DNA of 64,000 nt from Hymenobacter rigui. Lineage in GTDB: Bacteria; Bacteroidota; Bacteroidia; Cytophagales; Hymenobacteraceae. Below, in pieces: positions 41,325 to 50,167 of the stretch; positions within the stretch are counted from its first letter, which is position 1, and the number at the start of each line of letters is the position of its first letter. The DNA lies in assembly GCF_003944715.1 (NCBI RefSeq), contig NZ_RWIT01000004.1, forward strand, positions 371,918-435,917, given 5' to 3'. The notes under the pieces are model-generated. The model saw only the letters and a list, made by a program, of their open reading frames with translations, was not told the origin of the DNA and did not search any database. The position numbers were made by a program, and so were the translations under genes.

Positions 41325-44300
41325 ATGCTGCACACCACACACCACATCACCCGTTGGGGGTTGCTGCTGGTATTGCTGTTTGCAAACCTGTCAGCTTTTA
41401 GCCAGGGCCAGCTGCGACCGGCCCCGCGTGCCCTGCCGGCCGAGGCCCGGCAGTACCTACAGAAATACCATCAGCAGTTAGGAGTAACCGAAACCGATAT
41501 TCAGGATGTGGTGCTGAGCAGCGAGTCGCGCAGCCCCCGCAGCAAGGTGCACCTACTCTATGTGCAGCAGCGCCACGCCGGTATCGATATTCATGGTGCC
41601 ATCAGTACGCTGGCACTGGGTGCCGATGAGGCCGTGGTGAGCGTGGCGGTACGCCTGCTTCCGCTGGAGCAGCGCCGGGGCACGCAATTGGCCACCCGGC
41701 CTACAACCTCGGCGGCGGATGCTGTAGCCGCCGCGGCCCGGCACGTGGGCGTGCCCCTGCGCGGGGCGCTGAACGTGCAGGCGCGCGGGGCCGATGCCAG
41801 CCAGCAGACGATTTTCTCAACTGCCGGCATTGCCCTGGAGCCAATTGGTGCCCGGCTGGTGTATCAGCCTTTGCCCGATGGGCAGCTGCGTCTGGCCTGG
41901 GAAGTGTCCATCTACCCGCTGGATGCGCTGAACTATTGGGTAGTTCGGCTGGATGCCGCCACGGGCCGGGTGCTGGATCAGGATAACCTGGTAAACCACT
42001 GCGAATTCGACAACGCCAGGCCCAGCGGAGCCGCTTCGGTAGTAGCCGCCCCGCTGCGGCAGCCTGCTCTGGCGGCTGCTCCAGCTGCCAATGCGTACAA
42101 CGTATTTGCGCTGCCGGCCGAAAGCCCCAGCCACGGCAGCCGCAGCTACGTGCTGAGTACGGCCGCCGATGGTACGGCCTCGCCCGCGGGCTGGCACACT
42201 ACGTCCGTTGGCAGCTACACCACCACGCGCGGCAACAACGTGCACGCCTACGAAGACCCCACCAACAATAACAACGTCGGCGGCACCAACTACAGTCCCG
42301 ATGCCGGCCCCAGTCTGCTGTTCGACTATCCCATCAATTTCACCCAGCAACCCGTAACGTACCGCGACGCGGCTACGGCCAATCTGTTCTACATGAACAA
42401 TATCATGCACGACGTGTGGTATCAGTACGGCTTCGATGAGGCGAGCGGCAGCTTCCAGGTAGATAATTTCGGGCGTGGGGGCGTGGGCGGCGACGATGTG
42501 CGGGCGGAAGCGCAGGACAGCCGTAATATCTTGACCACTCGCAACAACGCCAACTTCTTCACGCCGGTTGATGGGCAGCGGCCCCGCATGCAGATGTACC
42601 TGTGGAGCGGCATTCCGGACCCCGAAATGTTTAAGGTAACGGCTCCCGCGGCGCTGGCTGGTACATACAAAACGCTGGAAGCAGTGTTCAGTGCTCCGCT
42701 TACGCCGGCACCCGTAACCGGTAAGCTGGTGCTGGCCACTACCGCAACGGGTACTGGTCAGGAGGGCTGCACGCCCCTGAGCAACGCTGCAGCCATGGCT
42801 GGTAATATTGCGCTGGTGTACCGGGGCTCGTGCGGCTTTGCAGTGAAAGCCCAATATGCGCAGGAAGCCGGGGCTATTGCCGTAGTGGTTATCAACAACG
42901 TAGCCGGTGACCCCATCACTATGGGCGGCACGCCCGCTGTACCCATTACCATTCCGGCCGTGATGATCGGGCAGGCTGATGGAGCAACCATTCGGGCGGC
43001 GCTGGATGCGGGGCAGGAAGTACGTCTGGCCCTGCGCAATGCGGGTGCCGGCCCCGAGTTGGATGGGGATTTTGACAATGGCATCATCGCCCACGAGTAC
43101 GGCCACGGTATCTCCAACCGTCTCACCGGCGGGCCGGCTACCACCTCCTGCCTGCAGAACGCCGAGCAGATGGGCGAAGGGTGGAGCGACTGGTTTGGGC
43201 TGATGCTGACCATGCAGCCGGGCGACACCGGGCCCAAGCGCCGCGGCATTGGTACGTACGCCCTCGGGCAGGCTACCAACGCCCAGGGCATCCGGCCGGC
43301 TCCGTATAGCACCGATTTTGCCGTGAACAGTTATACCTACGCGGCCACCAACAACCTCAACCTGACGCAGCCGCACGGGATAGGGTTTGTGTGGGCCTCC
43401 ATGCTCTGGGATTTGAACTGGGCCCTGATCGACAGATACGGTTTCAACCCGGATGTGTACCACGGTACCGGCGGCAACAACCTGGCCATGCAGCTGGTGA
43501 TGGACGGCCTGAAGCTACAGGCCTGTAACCCCGGCTTCGTAAATGGGCGCGACGCCATTCTGGCCGCCGACCGGGCCGATAACGCCGGGGCCAACCAAAA
43601 GCTCATCTGGCAGGTATTTGCCCGTCGGGGGCTAGGCTACAGCGCCAGCCAGGGCCGTAATACCAGTCGCACGGATCAGGTGGAAGCCTTCGACCTGCCG
43701 CCCCTGTACGCCTGCGACCCGCCCACGCTCACCGTGTCGCCAAACACCACGTTCAGCGGTGGGGCTCCCAAAACCATTTACCTGGGTTACGGGCTGCAAA
43801 GCCTTACGCTGCAGGCCAGCGGTATCAACATCGTGAGCTATAGCTGGGCCCCGGCCACGGGCCTGAGCAGCACTACCAGCGCCGCTCCGGTATTTACGCC
43901 CACTGCCCCGGGCACCTACACCTTCACCGTTACCGCCACCAACAACAACAGCTGCGTGGAAAAGGCCACGGTAACGATAAATGTAGTAGATGTGCGCTGC
44001 GGCAATAAAAACGATAAGGTGCAGGTATGCCATAAGGGTAATCTGATCTGTATTTCGGCTTCGGCTGTAATAGATCATCTAAACCACGGCGACAACGTGG
44101 GCCTGTGTAACAACCCGCAGACCGGTTCCGCCGACGACGCCACCGGGGTAGCCTCCACCGACGAGGGGCGCTTCCGGGCTAGTCCCAACCCGGCCGGCGA
44201 CGCTACCACCTTTACCTTCCGGCTGAACACCGCCGGCCGTTACCGCGTGGAAGTACTGAACCTGCAGGGTGCTTTGGTAGCTGTGGCGGCCGAAGGACAG

Positions 44301-44423
44301 GGCCAAGCCGGCCAGGCGGTGGCCGTACCCTTCCGGCCCGAGCGACTGGCTGCCGGCGTGTACATGGCCCGGTTAGTAGCCCCCGGCGGCAGTCAGTTCG
44401 TGCGCGTGCTCTGGCAGCCCTAA
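41325..44423 (+). CDS. T9SS-secreted M36 (fungalysin-type) metalloprotease
   Basis: 1032 residues from the ATG at 41325 (MLHTTHHITRWGLLLVLLFA), a signal peptide. An FTP-type propeptide region (residues about 45-215) precedes the M36 catalytic domain with zinc motif HEYGH (His590-His594; IIAHEYGHGISNRLTGG) and the third ligand in QMGEGWSDWFGLML. A PA domain is inserted (about 450-565, NAAAMAGNIALVYRGSCGFA). Then come a PKD-like module (TFSGGAPKTIYLGYGLQSLT), a Cys-rich KVQVCHKGNLICISASAV/HLNHGD segment frequent in Bacteroidota, and a T9SS sorting domain (RASPNPAGDATTFTFRL to LVAPGGSQFVRVLWQP). Confidence 0.94.
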   Translation: MLHTTHHITRWGLLLVLLFANLSAFSQGQLRPAPRALPAEARQYLQKYHQQLGVTETDIQDVVLSSESRSPRSKVHLLYVQQRHAGIDIHGAISTLALGADEAVVSVAVRLLPLEQRRGTQLATRPTTSAADAVAAAARHVGVPLRGALNVQARGADASQQTIFSTAGIALEPIGARLVYQPLPDGQLRLAWEVSIYPLDALNYWVVRLDAATGRVLDQDNLVNHCEFDNARPSGAASVVAAPLRQPALAAAPAANAYNVFALPAESPSHGSRSYVLSTAADGTASPAGWHTTSVGSYTTTRGNNVHAYEDPTNNNNVGGTNYSPDAGPSLLFDYPINFTQQPVTYRDAATANLFYMNNIMHDVWYQYGFDEASGSFQVDNFGRGGVGGDDVRAEAQDSRNILTTRNNANFFTPVDGQRPRMQMYLWSGIPDPEMFKVTAPAALAGTYKTLEAVFSAPLTPAPVTGKLVLATTATGTGQEGCTPLSNAAAMAGNIALVYRGSCGFAVKAQYAQEAGAIAVVVINNVAGDPITMGGTPAVPITIPAVMIGQADGATIRAALDAGQEVRLALRNAGAGPELDGDFDNGIIAHEYGHGISNRLTGGPATTSCLQNAEQMGEGWSDWFGLMLTMQPGDTGPKRRGIGTYALGQATNAQGIRPAPYSTDFAVNSYTYAATNNLNLTQPHGIGFVWASMLWDLNWALIDRYGFNPDVYHGTGGNNLAMQLVMDGLKLQACNPGFVNGRDAILAADRADNAGANQKLIWQVFARRGLGYSASQGRNTSRTDQVEAFDLPPLYACDPPTLTVSPNTTFSGGAPKTIYLGYGLQSLTLQASGINIVSYSWAPATGLSSTTSAAPVFTPTAPGTYTFTVTATNNNSCVEKATVTINVVDVRCGNKNDKVQVCHKGNLICISASAVIDHLNHGDNVGLCNNPQTGSADDATGVASTDEGRFRASPNPAGDATTFTFRLNTAGRYRVEVLNLQGALVAVAAEGQGQAGQAVAVPFRPERLAAGVYMARLVAPGGSQFVRVLWQP

Positions 44424-44444
44424 TGCCTGGGGCTGACGGCAGCC

Positions 44445-44488
44445 CAACAAAAAAGCTCGACTCCGGCCGGAGTCGAGCTTTTTTGTTG
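44445..44488. terminator. Strong bidirectional intrinsic terminator
   Basis: CAACAAAAAAGCTCGACTCC and its exact complement form a gapless 22-bp-arm palindrome (44445-44466, 44467-44488) with A/T-rich ends on both sides. It lies between the convergent protease and pdhB. Confidence 0.93.
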
Positions 44489-44519
44489 GATGGCAAGGCA
44501 AATATCCCGGCCAGCCGGC

Positions 44520-45503
44520 TTACTTGCTCACGTACAGCACTTCCTTCACGGCCTTCACGGTGCGCTCTACGTTGGGCAGAGAGGCTTCGATGAGGGTAGG
44601 CGCGTAGGGCAGGGGCACGTCCTGGCAGGTGATGCGCAGTACGGGCGCGTCGAGGAAGTCGAAGGCGCGGCGCTGCACCATGTAGGCCAGCTCCGAGCTG
44701 ATGCTGGCCAAGGGCCAGGCTTCTTCCACTACCACCATGCGGTTGGTTTTCTTCACCGATTCGATGAGCGTATCGTAGTCGATGGGACGTACGGACCGCA
44801 GGTCGATTACCTCGGCGTTGATGCCTTCCTTGGCCAGCTCATCGGCGGCGGCCAAAGCCACTTTCATCATTTTGCCGAAGCTCACGATGGTTACCGACTC
44901 GCCCTGACGTACCACGTTGGCTTTGCCAATCGGAATGAGGTATTCCTCTTCGGGCACCTCGCCCTTGTCGCCGTACATCAGTTCCGACTCCATGAAAATC
45001 ACCGGATCGGCGTCACGGATGGCGGATTTCAGCAGGCCTTTGGCGTCGTAGGGGTTCGACGGAACCACTACTTTCAGGCCGGGGGTGTTGGCGTACCAGT
45101 TCTCGAAGTTTTGGGAGTGCTGCGACGACAGCATGCCGGCGTTGCCGGTAGGGCCACGGAACACGATGGGGCAGCTGTACTGCCCGCCCGACATGGAGTA
45201 GATTTTGGCGGCGGAGTTAATCACCTGGTCGATGGCCACCAACGAGAAGTTGAAGGTCATGAACTCGATGATGGGCAGCAGGCCGTTGATGGCCGCACCC
45301 ACGCCGATGCCGGCAAAGCCCAGCTCGGCAATGGGCGTGTCAATCACGCGCTCCGGGCCGAATTCGTCGAGCATGCCCTGGCTTACTTTGTAGGCGCCGT
45401 TATACTCGGCTACTTCTTCGCCCATCAGAAACACGCGCGGGTCGCGGCGCATTTCTTCAGACATGGCTTCACGCAGGGCTTCCCGGAATTGGATGGTCCG
45501 CAT
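44520..45503 (-). CDS. pdhB: Pyruvate dehydrogenase E1 component subunit beta
   Basis: Beta subunit of the thiamine-diphosphate E1 enzyme that feeds acetyl-CoA into the TCA cycle. 327 residues: [40 protein letters not shown] (ThDP-contacting Glu), [60 protein letters not shown], and the end [20 protein letters not shown]. Length and motifs normal. The alpha subunit is not adjacent, as is common when pdhA lies elsewhere. Confidence 0.95.
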   Translation of the reverse strand: MRTIQFREALREAMSEEMRRDPRVFLMGEEVAEYNGAYKVSQGMLDEFGPERVIDTPIAELGFAGIGVGAAINGLLPIIEFMTFNFSLVAIDQVINSAAKIYSMSGGQYSCPIVFRGPTGNAGMLSSQHSQNFENWYANTPGLKVVVPSNPYDAKGLLKSAIRDADPVIFMESELMYGDKGEVPEEEYLIPIGKANVVRQGESVTIVSFGKMMKVALAAADELAKEGINAEVIDLRSVRPIDYDTLIESVKKTNRMVVVEEAWPLASISSELAYMVQRRAFDFLDAPVLRITCQDVPLPYAPTLIEASLPNVERTVKAVKEVLYVSK

Positions 45504-45620
45504 ACTTGTCAGGTGCTTGTCAGATCAGAAAGAAAAAGCCGGCTCTGAACCGGCGTGTAAAGCTACGACGAGTAAGCGGGACGGACAAACAAACAATACT
45601 GCCGCCCAGTGTCCCCAACG

Positions 45621-45842
45621 TTACCCAAGTAGTGAGTAGGCAAGGTAAAGGCAGCACAGCGCCGCTAGGAGCAGAAAAATACTAGCGGCTTTCACTACCT
45701 CTGAATCCCTTTTGCTTACCCAAAGTGCTACCCCTACACCTCCTATGATTATACCAAATAGAGCAGCTACCGCCGCTACAACATAGCCTCCCAAGCTAAG
45801 TATAGTGGTTTCGTTGAGTAAGACTGTATGTAACGTTGTCAT
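45621..45842 (-). CDS. Small hypothetical two-TM protein
   Basis: 73 residues from the ATG at 45842 (MTTLHTVLLNETTILSLGGY); two hydrophobic helices (GGYVVAAVAALFGIIIGGVG and ASIFLLLAALCCLYLAYSLL) joined by WVSKRDSEVVKA. No family recognised. Less GC-rich than the surrounding genes. It follows another small membrane protein on the same strand; a pair of related function is possible but not shown. Confidence 0.55.
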   Translation of the reverse strand: MTTLHTVLLNETTILSLGGYVVAAVAALFGIIIGGVGVALWVSKRDSEVVKAASIFLLLAALCCLYLAYSLLG

Positions 45843-45968
45843 TGCGAAAGGTAGATTCAATAGATGGCTGCTGCAACACCAACCTATCCTCTGGCAGTTG
45901 TCGGATTTTTAGCGCAGTGCTTTTACGAAGAGCTTCGAAAACCGCTTATAGCTGATGATGTAGTTATT

Positions 45969-46142
45969 TTAAACGCTAAAACAGAAGATACCGAGCAGGA
46001 AGAATACAAGAGCATACATTACTCTAAATGTTCCAACATTATTGGGGTGAGTAGACTGCTTTGTAGCAGGCCAGATGCTAATACCCGCAATCAAAAAAGC
46101 ACATAAGCCTATAGCTTTCATGAAATAATCAGGAGAGGCCAT
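45969..46142 (-). CDS. Small hypothetical two-TM protein
   Basis: 57 residues from the ATG at 46142 (MASPDYFMKAIGLCAFLIAG); helices FMKAIGLCAFLIAGISIW and MYALVFFLLGIFCFSV. No family recognised. AT-richer than neighbours, like 45621-45842, and directly next to the broken TPR/SbtA junction. Translation is only inferred from the plausible two-helix pattern. Confidence 0.45.
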   Translation of the reverse strand: MASPDYFMKAIGLCAFLIAGISIWPATKQSTHPNNVGTFRVMYALVFFLLGIFCFSV

Positions 46143-46193
46143 TTCATCCAGCAGAAGAGTGAGCACGCACATTGTTTTGTAGATCGAATAGAG

Positions 46194-46316
46194 CTACCGC
46201 AGCGACTCCATAAACTGCTTGCCTTTGGCGAATTCGCGGAACTCCAGGTCCTCCACGGCGCGGTTGGCGTAGGTGCGGTCCAGCTGCACGGCGCGGCGCA
46301 GGTGCATGACCATGGC
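46194..46316 (-). pseudogene. 3' remnant of a TPR-protein gene
   Basis: The minus-strand reading frame ending at the TAG 46194-46196 gives MVMHLRRAVQLDRTYANRAV then EDLEFREFAKGKQFMESLR. This is the typical last repeat and tail of a Bacteroidota TPR protein. Upstream of about 46316 the similarity stops and the opposite strand becomes sbtA-like. The start and most repeats are absent, so this is a truncated relic at a rearrangement junction. Confidence 0.65.
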
Positions 46317-46857
46317 GTTGGTGGAAGCTCCCGCCATCATTGTGGGGGTGATGCTCATGCGGCGCTACGAGGCCGCTGGTATCGACGCGCCCCCGCGGCT
46401 GGCCCCGCTGGTACAGCACTCGTTCATCAACGGCAGCGTGCTGCTCGGCCTGATTGCCGATACCAAACAGGCCAACGGCATCAAGCCCTTCATCACCGAC
46501 ATCTTCAAGGGCTTTCCGGCCATCTTCCTGTTCGAGATGGGCATGGTCACGGCCCGGCGCCCCACGGTCTTTTTACGCTACGGGCGCTTTGTGGCTGTCT
46601 TCGCCGTGCTCGTGCCGCTGCTCAATGGCTGCGTGGTGGCCGTCGCCAGCCACGGCATCACCGAAAGCGTGGGCAACCGGTTCATCTTTGCCATCCTGGC
46701 GGCCAGCGCCTCCTACATTGCCGTGCCGGCAGCCATGCGCCTGGCCGCCCCCAAAGCCGACCCGGGCCTGTACCTGCCCATGGCCCTGGGCGTGACGTTT
46801 CCCTTCAACATCACGCTGGGCATGCCGCTGTACTTTGCCCTCGTGCAGCACACCTGA
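46306..46857 (+). pseudogene. sbtA: C-terminal half of an SbtA-family bicarbonate transporter
   Basis: About 183 residues (MTMALVEAPAIIVGVMLMRR to GMPLYFALVQHT) that match the second half of SbtA/DUF897 sodium-dependent bicarbonate permeases: VQHSFINGSVLLGLIADTKQ, KPFITDIFKGFPAIFLFEMG, ILAASASYIAVPAAMRLAAP, MALGVTFPFNITLGMPLYFA. SbtA proteins are usually about 320-370 residues, so the N-terminal half, with half of the inverted-repeat fold, is missing. The upstream DNA is the end of an unrelated TPR gene. Probably non-functional as a transporter. Confidence 0.82.
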
Positions 46858-46894
46858 GGGGGATTCAGTAAGCAGACCAGTCGGACTATAAGCG

Positions 46895-46931
46895 CGGCGG
46901 ACCGGGCAGCCATTGGCTGCCCGGTCCGCCG
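46895..46931. terminator. GC-rich bidirectional hairpin
   Basis: CGGCGGACCGGGCAGCCA (46895-46912) pairs perfectly with TGGCTGCCCGGTCCGCCG (46914-46931). 18-bp stem between the sbtA fragment and the convergent tetR gene; no T-run. Confidence 0.75.
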
Positions 46932-46965
46932 CCGGTGTGCTACCCCATCTGCCTACGCCCTCCGC

Positions 46966-47640
46966 CTAAGCCAGGGCCGCAAAGGCCAGCTGCTCCAGAA
47001 AGGCGCGCAGGTTGTTGCTGGCCGCGTCGCGGGTCGCTGCGTCGGTGAGCGAAGGCAGGTGCTGAGCAAAGAACAGCTGCTTGCGGGCCGACTCCAGCAG
47101 GGTGCTCACCAGCGCCTGCGGGTAGGGGTAGGCGGGGTTGATTTCCTGCACCACGGCCACGATGCCGGCTGCCAGCTGCTTGTACTCGCGGAACAGCCCT
47201 TCCCGGTTGTCGTCGTCCACGTCGCGGGTCAGGTAGGCCTTGGATGCCTCGTGCACCACGATGCGGTAGAGGGCGGCCTCGTCGAGCTCGGTGGTGGCCG
47301 GGTCGTCCTGGTGGGCGCGGGTGAGGATGCCCAGGATCAGGCGCAGCCGCTGACCGGCGTCGGGCACGTTGTGGGTATGGAACCGGATCTGGTAGCGCAG
47401 CGTGGCCCAGTGCCAGCTCACCAGATACACCAGCAGCCGGTGCTTGTTCTCGAAGTAGCGGTACAGCGACCCTTCAGTGGATTCCAGGCGCTGGGCCAGC
47501 TTCTTGAACGTGAATTGCTCGAAGCCGATTTCGTCGATCAGCAGCACGCTCTGGGCCACCAGCTGACGGCCCAACGCAGTGGCCTGCGGATCGCGCAGGT
47601 AGAGTTTTTCGTTTAGATCGAGGCGGAGTTGCGCGTTCAT
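46966..47640 (-). CDS. TetR-family transcriptional regulator
   Basis: 224 residues. An N-terminal helix-turn-helix (IGFEQFTFKKLAQRLESTEG, SLYRYFENKHRLLVYLVSWH, about 38-75), followed by a helical ligand domain of the TetR_C type (ALYRIVVHEASKAYLTRDVD). Ligand unknown. A motif ATACTACT in its promoter (47657-47664) recurs at 49275-49282 before the isocitrate dehydrogenase gene. That gene lies directly upstream on the same strand, so it may be a target. Confidence 0.9.
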   Translation of the reverse strand: MNAQLRLDLNEKLYLRDPQATALGRQLVAQSVLLIDEIGFEQFTFKKLAQRLESTEGSLYRYFENKHRLLVYLVSWHWATLRYQIRFHTHNVPDAGQRLRLILGILTRAHQDDPATTELDEAALYRIVVHEASKAYLTRDVDDDNREGLFREYKQLAAGIVAVVQEINPAYPYPQALVSTLLESARKQLFFAQHLPSLTDAATRDAASNNLRAFLEQLAFAALA

Positions 47641-47719
47641 GCGGTCAAAGCAAAAGATACTACTCTCAAAGATGGGAGTTTTACTTGTTTCTGTACGCCG
47701 CGCCGGTTAAGCGGCGGGG

Positions 47720-49204
47720 CTACTCTCCCTGGCCCAGCGAAAACGCCCGCTGCCCGTTCAGCAGATACAGGTGCTCGGTCTTGATGATGTAGAACCCGAA
47801 ATCGACCAGGCGGTGCAGTAGAGACAGCACGTCCGAGAACGGCACGGGGGTGAACTCCGGCCGGGACCCACGCACCAGGGCATCGGCGGCCACGAAGCGG
47901 CAGCGCCAGTGGTCGGTGCAGAACGTTTCGGGGTGGCCGTCGGGGTACACCTTCACGCCGCGGTTGGTTATCAGTTTGAGCTGAAGGCGGCCGCCGGTGA
48001 GGCGCTCCAGCTGCCGGCCCAGCTCGGCCGCCGACTGGCCATCCCAGCGCAGGAACACATCCACGCCCACCAGCTGCTGCTGCACCGGCACTTTCTCGGG
48101 TAGGGGAGCGGGGCGGGCCGACACTACAGGGGCCGCGTCCTCGCGCACGGGCATGGCCGCCAGCTGCCGTGGTATCTGGCCCAGGCGGGCAATAACGGCC
48201 TCCGCAAATTCGTCCGTGCTCACCTGTCGGCGGCTGGTGGCGGGGTGGTAGATGTCGGCCGGGTGCAGGCCATCTTCCAGGGTGCAGAGCCAGGCGTTGT
48301 GCACGCGGGCGGCTACCGCGTGCTGCCCCAGGTGCCCGAGCATGAGCACGGCCGCCTGCAACAGACCCGAGGGGTTGGCCACGTTGCGGCCGGCAATGTC
48401 GGGGGCCGAGCCGTGGATGGCCTCAAACAGGGCCCCACCGTCGCCGATATTGGCCGAGCCGGCCAGCCCCACCGAGCCGGTGAGCTGGGCCACCACATCG
48501 GAAATAATGTCGCCGTAAAGGTTCATGGTCACCACCACATCGTAGCGCTCGGGCGTGTCGGCCAGCCGCGCCGTACCGATGTCGATAATCTGGTGGTCCT
48601 GCTCAATATCGGGGTACTCGCGCCCGATTTCCGTGAACACCCGGTGAAACAGGCCGTCGGTGAGCTTCATGATGTTGTCCTTGGTCATGCACGTGAGGCG
48701 ACGGCGGCCGTGCGCCCGGCAGTACTCGAAGGCGTAGCGCACAATTTTCTCGCAGCCCGGGCGGCTCACCAGCTTCAGGCACTGCACCACGTCGGGCGTC
48801 TGCTGGTGCTCGATGCCAGCGTACAGGTCTTCCTCGTTTTCCCGGATGATGACGACGTCCAGCGTCGGGTGCCGGGTCGCCACGGCCGGGTACAGCGAGC
48901 GGCAGGGGCGCACGTTGGCGTACAAACCCAGCGTCTTGCGCAGCGTCACGTTCAGGCTCTTGTAGCCCCCGCCGAGCGGCGTGGTAATGGGCGCTTTGAG
49001 CAGCACCCGGGTGCGGCGTAACGACTCCCAGGCTTCGGGGCCGATGCCCGAAGCGTGCCCGGCGTGGTACACGGCTTCGCCCACCTCAATGAACTCGGGG
49101 GCCAGCGCCGCCCCGGCCGCTTTCAGAATGCGCAGGGTCTGGGTCATGATTTCCGGGCCGATGCCGTCGCCGGCGGCTACCGTGATAGGAACAGGAAGTG
49201 GCAT
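47720..49204 (-). CDS. icd: NADP-dependent isocitrate dehydrogenase, Thermus-type long form
   Basis: TCA-cycle enzyme making 2-oxoglutarate, CO2 and NADPH. 494 residues, longer than the E. coli type, matching the long Thermus-like form with an extra C-terminal domain (VQQQLVGVDVFLRWDGQSAA, LQLKLITNRGVKVYPDGHPE). Core motifs are ITVAAGDGIGPEIM, VIIRENEEDLYAGIEHQ, MTKDNIMKLTDGLFH, VVTMNLYGDIISDVVAQLTG and LFEAIHGSAPDIAG. It probably produces bicarbonate-relevant CO2, which is of interest beside an sbtA fragment, but no functional link is shown. Confidence 0.93.
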   Translation of the reverse strand: MPLPVPITVAAGDGIGPEIMTQTLRILKAAGAALAPEFIEVGEAVYHAGHASGIGPEAWESLRRTRVLLKAPITTPLGGGYKSLNVTLRKTLGLYANVRPCRSLYPAVATRHPTLDVVIIRENEEDLYAGIEHQQTPDVVQCLKLVSRPGCEKIVRYAFEYCRAHGRRRLTCMTKDNIMKLTDGLFHRVFTEIGREYPDIEQDHQIIDIGTARLADTPERYDVVVTMNLYGDIISDVVAQLTGSVGLAGSANIGDGGALFEAIHGSAPDIAGRNVANPSGLLQAAVLMLGHLGQHAVAARVHNAWLCTLEDGLHPADIYHPATSRRQVSTDEFAEAVIARLGQIPRQLAAMPVREDAAPVVSARPAPLPEKVPVQQQLVGVDVFLRWDGQSAAELGRQLERLTGGRLQLKLITNRGVKVYPDGHPETFCTDHWRCRFVAADALVRGSRPEFTPVPFSDVLSLLHRLVDFGFYIIKTEHLYLLNGQRAFSLGQGE

Positions 49205-49242
49205 GGGACAAAGAAGGAAGGATGAAGAAAGGCTTACCGCAG

Positions 49243-49282
49243 CAAAAGTATGTTTACGTTTTTAAATAGTAGCAATACTACT
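49243..49282 (-). promoter_or_regulatory. icd promoter with palindromic operator candidate
   Basis: On the minus strand TACTTTTG (CAAAAGTA at 49243-49250) exactly fits TAnnTTTG. Upstream lies AGTAGCAATACTACT (49268-49282), a 5-bp-arm palindrome over the -33 area. The half-site AGTAGTAT also abuts the -7-like TATCTTTTG of the tetR promoter (47651-47664). It may be a TetR operator shared by both genes. Confidence 0.5.
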
Positions 49283-49474
49283 AAAAAAAGGAGTAAATTT
49301 GAACTGCTGTCTGGTGGCCGTTATTTCTGTCCCGCCGCTGCGGCTGCACCCCATGCCACGCCCTATCTGTCTGCGCCTGCGCTCCCGCCGGATTCGGTCG
49401 CCCAACTGGTAGCGGCGCGCTGCTGCGCGTCCCGCGCGGCCAGTTCTTATGTTTCACCTTACCTGCTTTTAGCC

Positions 49475-49990
49475 ATGATCCGTTTGCTTTGCCTGTTCTT
49501 GTTGCTGCTGCCACTGGGTGCCCGCGCCCAGATCGAGCCCGAGGGGCCCCTGCAGTGGGTGCGCCTGCCGCAGTACCAGCTGCAGTACCACGTGCCCGCC
49601 GACTGGACGCCGGTGCGCCAAATCACCGACAGCAGTCTGGTAGTCACCTACTTCAATCCCGACCATACCCTGCGCTTCGTGGCCGGCAAGGTGCAGAACG
49701 CCGCCGCCCGCACCACGCCCGCCGAGGCGCTGGCCCAACTGGCCCGCCAGTACGGCGTGACGCCGCCCCCGCCGGTGCCGGCCGCCTACGACGGCGTTCA
49801 GTTTCTGGAAACCGCCGGCACGGGCCGCCTCGATGGTCAGCCGCAGCGCTACCAGGCTTTGGCCGCCGAGCACCGCGGGCACCTGCTGCTCGTGTACATC
49901 ACGGGGGCACCCGAGGTCTTCGTCGCCCATCAGGCCGAGGTGCAGCGAATATTACACAGTATGAGAACGTACCGGGGGCGGGGCCGCTGA
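49475..49990 (+). CDS. Exported hypothetical protein
   Basis: 171 residues from the ATG at 49475 (MIRLLCLFLLLLPLGARAQI), a clean signal peptide. The mature region is a small alpha/beta domain (GPLQWVRLPQYQLQYHVPAD, VVTYFNPDHTLRFVAGKVQN, GVQFLETAGTGRLDGQPQRY, LLLVYITGAPEVFVAHQAEV) similar in pattern to PsbP/Mog1-like folds; I do not assign a family. Longer upstream frames lack a signal and overlap the divergent icd promoter. Confidence 0.75.
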   Translation: MIRLLCLFLLLLPLGARAQIEPEGPLQWVRLPQYQLQYHVPADWTPVRQITDSSLVVTYFNPDHTLRFVAGKVQNAAARTTPAEALAQLARQYGVTPPPPVPAAYDGVQFLETAGTGRLDGQPQRYQALAAEHRGHLLLVYITGAPEVFVAHQAEVQRILHSMRTYRGRGR

Positions 49991-50094
49991 TGCCCACTTC
50001 CCCGACAGCGACTTCCGCCTTTACGCCCCGCCCGTCCCCCCCCCCCGTCAACGATACCGAAGCCGACCGGGTACGCCGGCTCTGCGCCATTTGA
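49990..50094 (+). CDS. Possible 34-residue overlapping ORF with poly-C tract
   Basis: A TGATG overlap with the preceding gene's stop would start MPTSPTATSAFTPRPSPPPV, ending NDTEADRVRRLCAI. An 11-base C run (50036-50046) lies inside, a typical slippage site. There is no homologue I can name. It may simply be decayed sequence, so confidence is low. Confidence 0.2.
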   Translation: MPTSPTATSAFTPRPSPPPVNDTEADRVRRLCAI

Positions 50095-50167
50095 TCCGGC
50101 TGGCTGTTCTTTCCACAGTCCCCATTTTTGTCATGCCCTATCCTCTCTGGCTCAAACCCCGCTCCGT

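Noticed and set aside
41817..43463. Long minus-strand open frame within the M36 protease gene
   Set aside because: No start context or family match, and the plus-strand frame has the HEYGH zinc motif and sorting domain.
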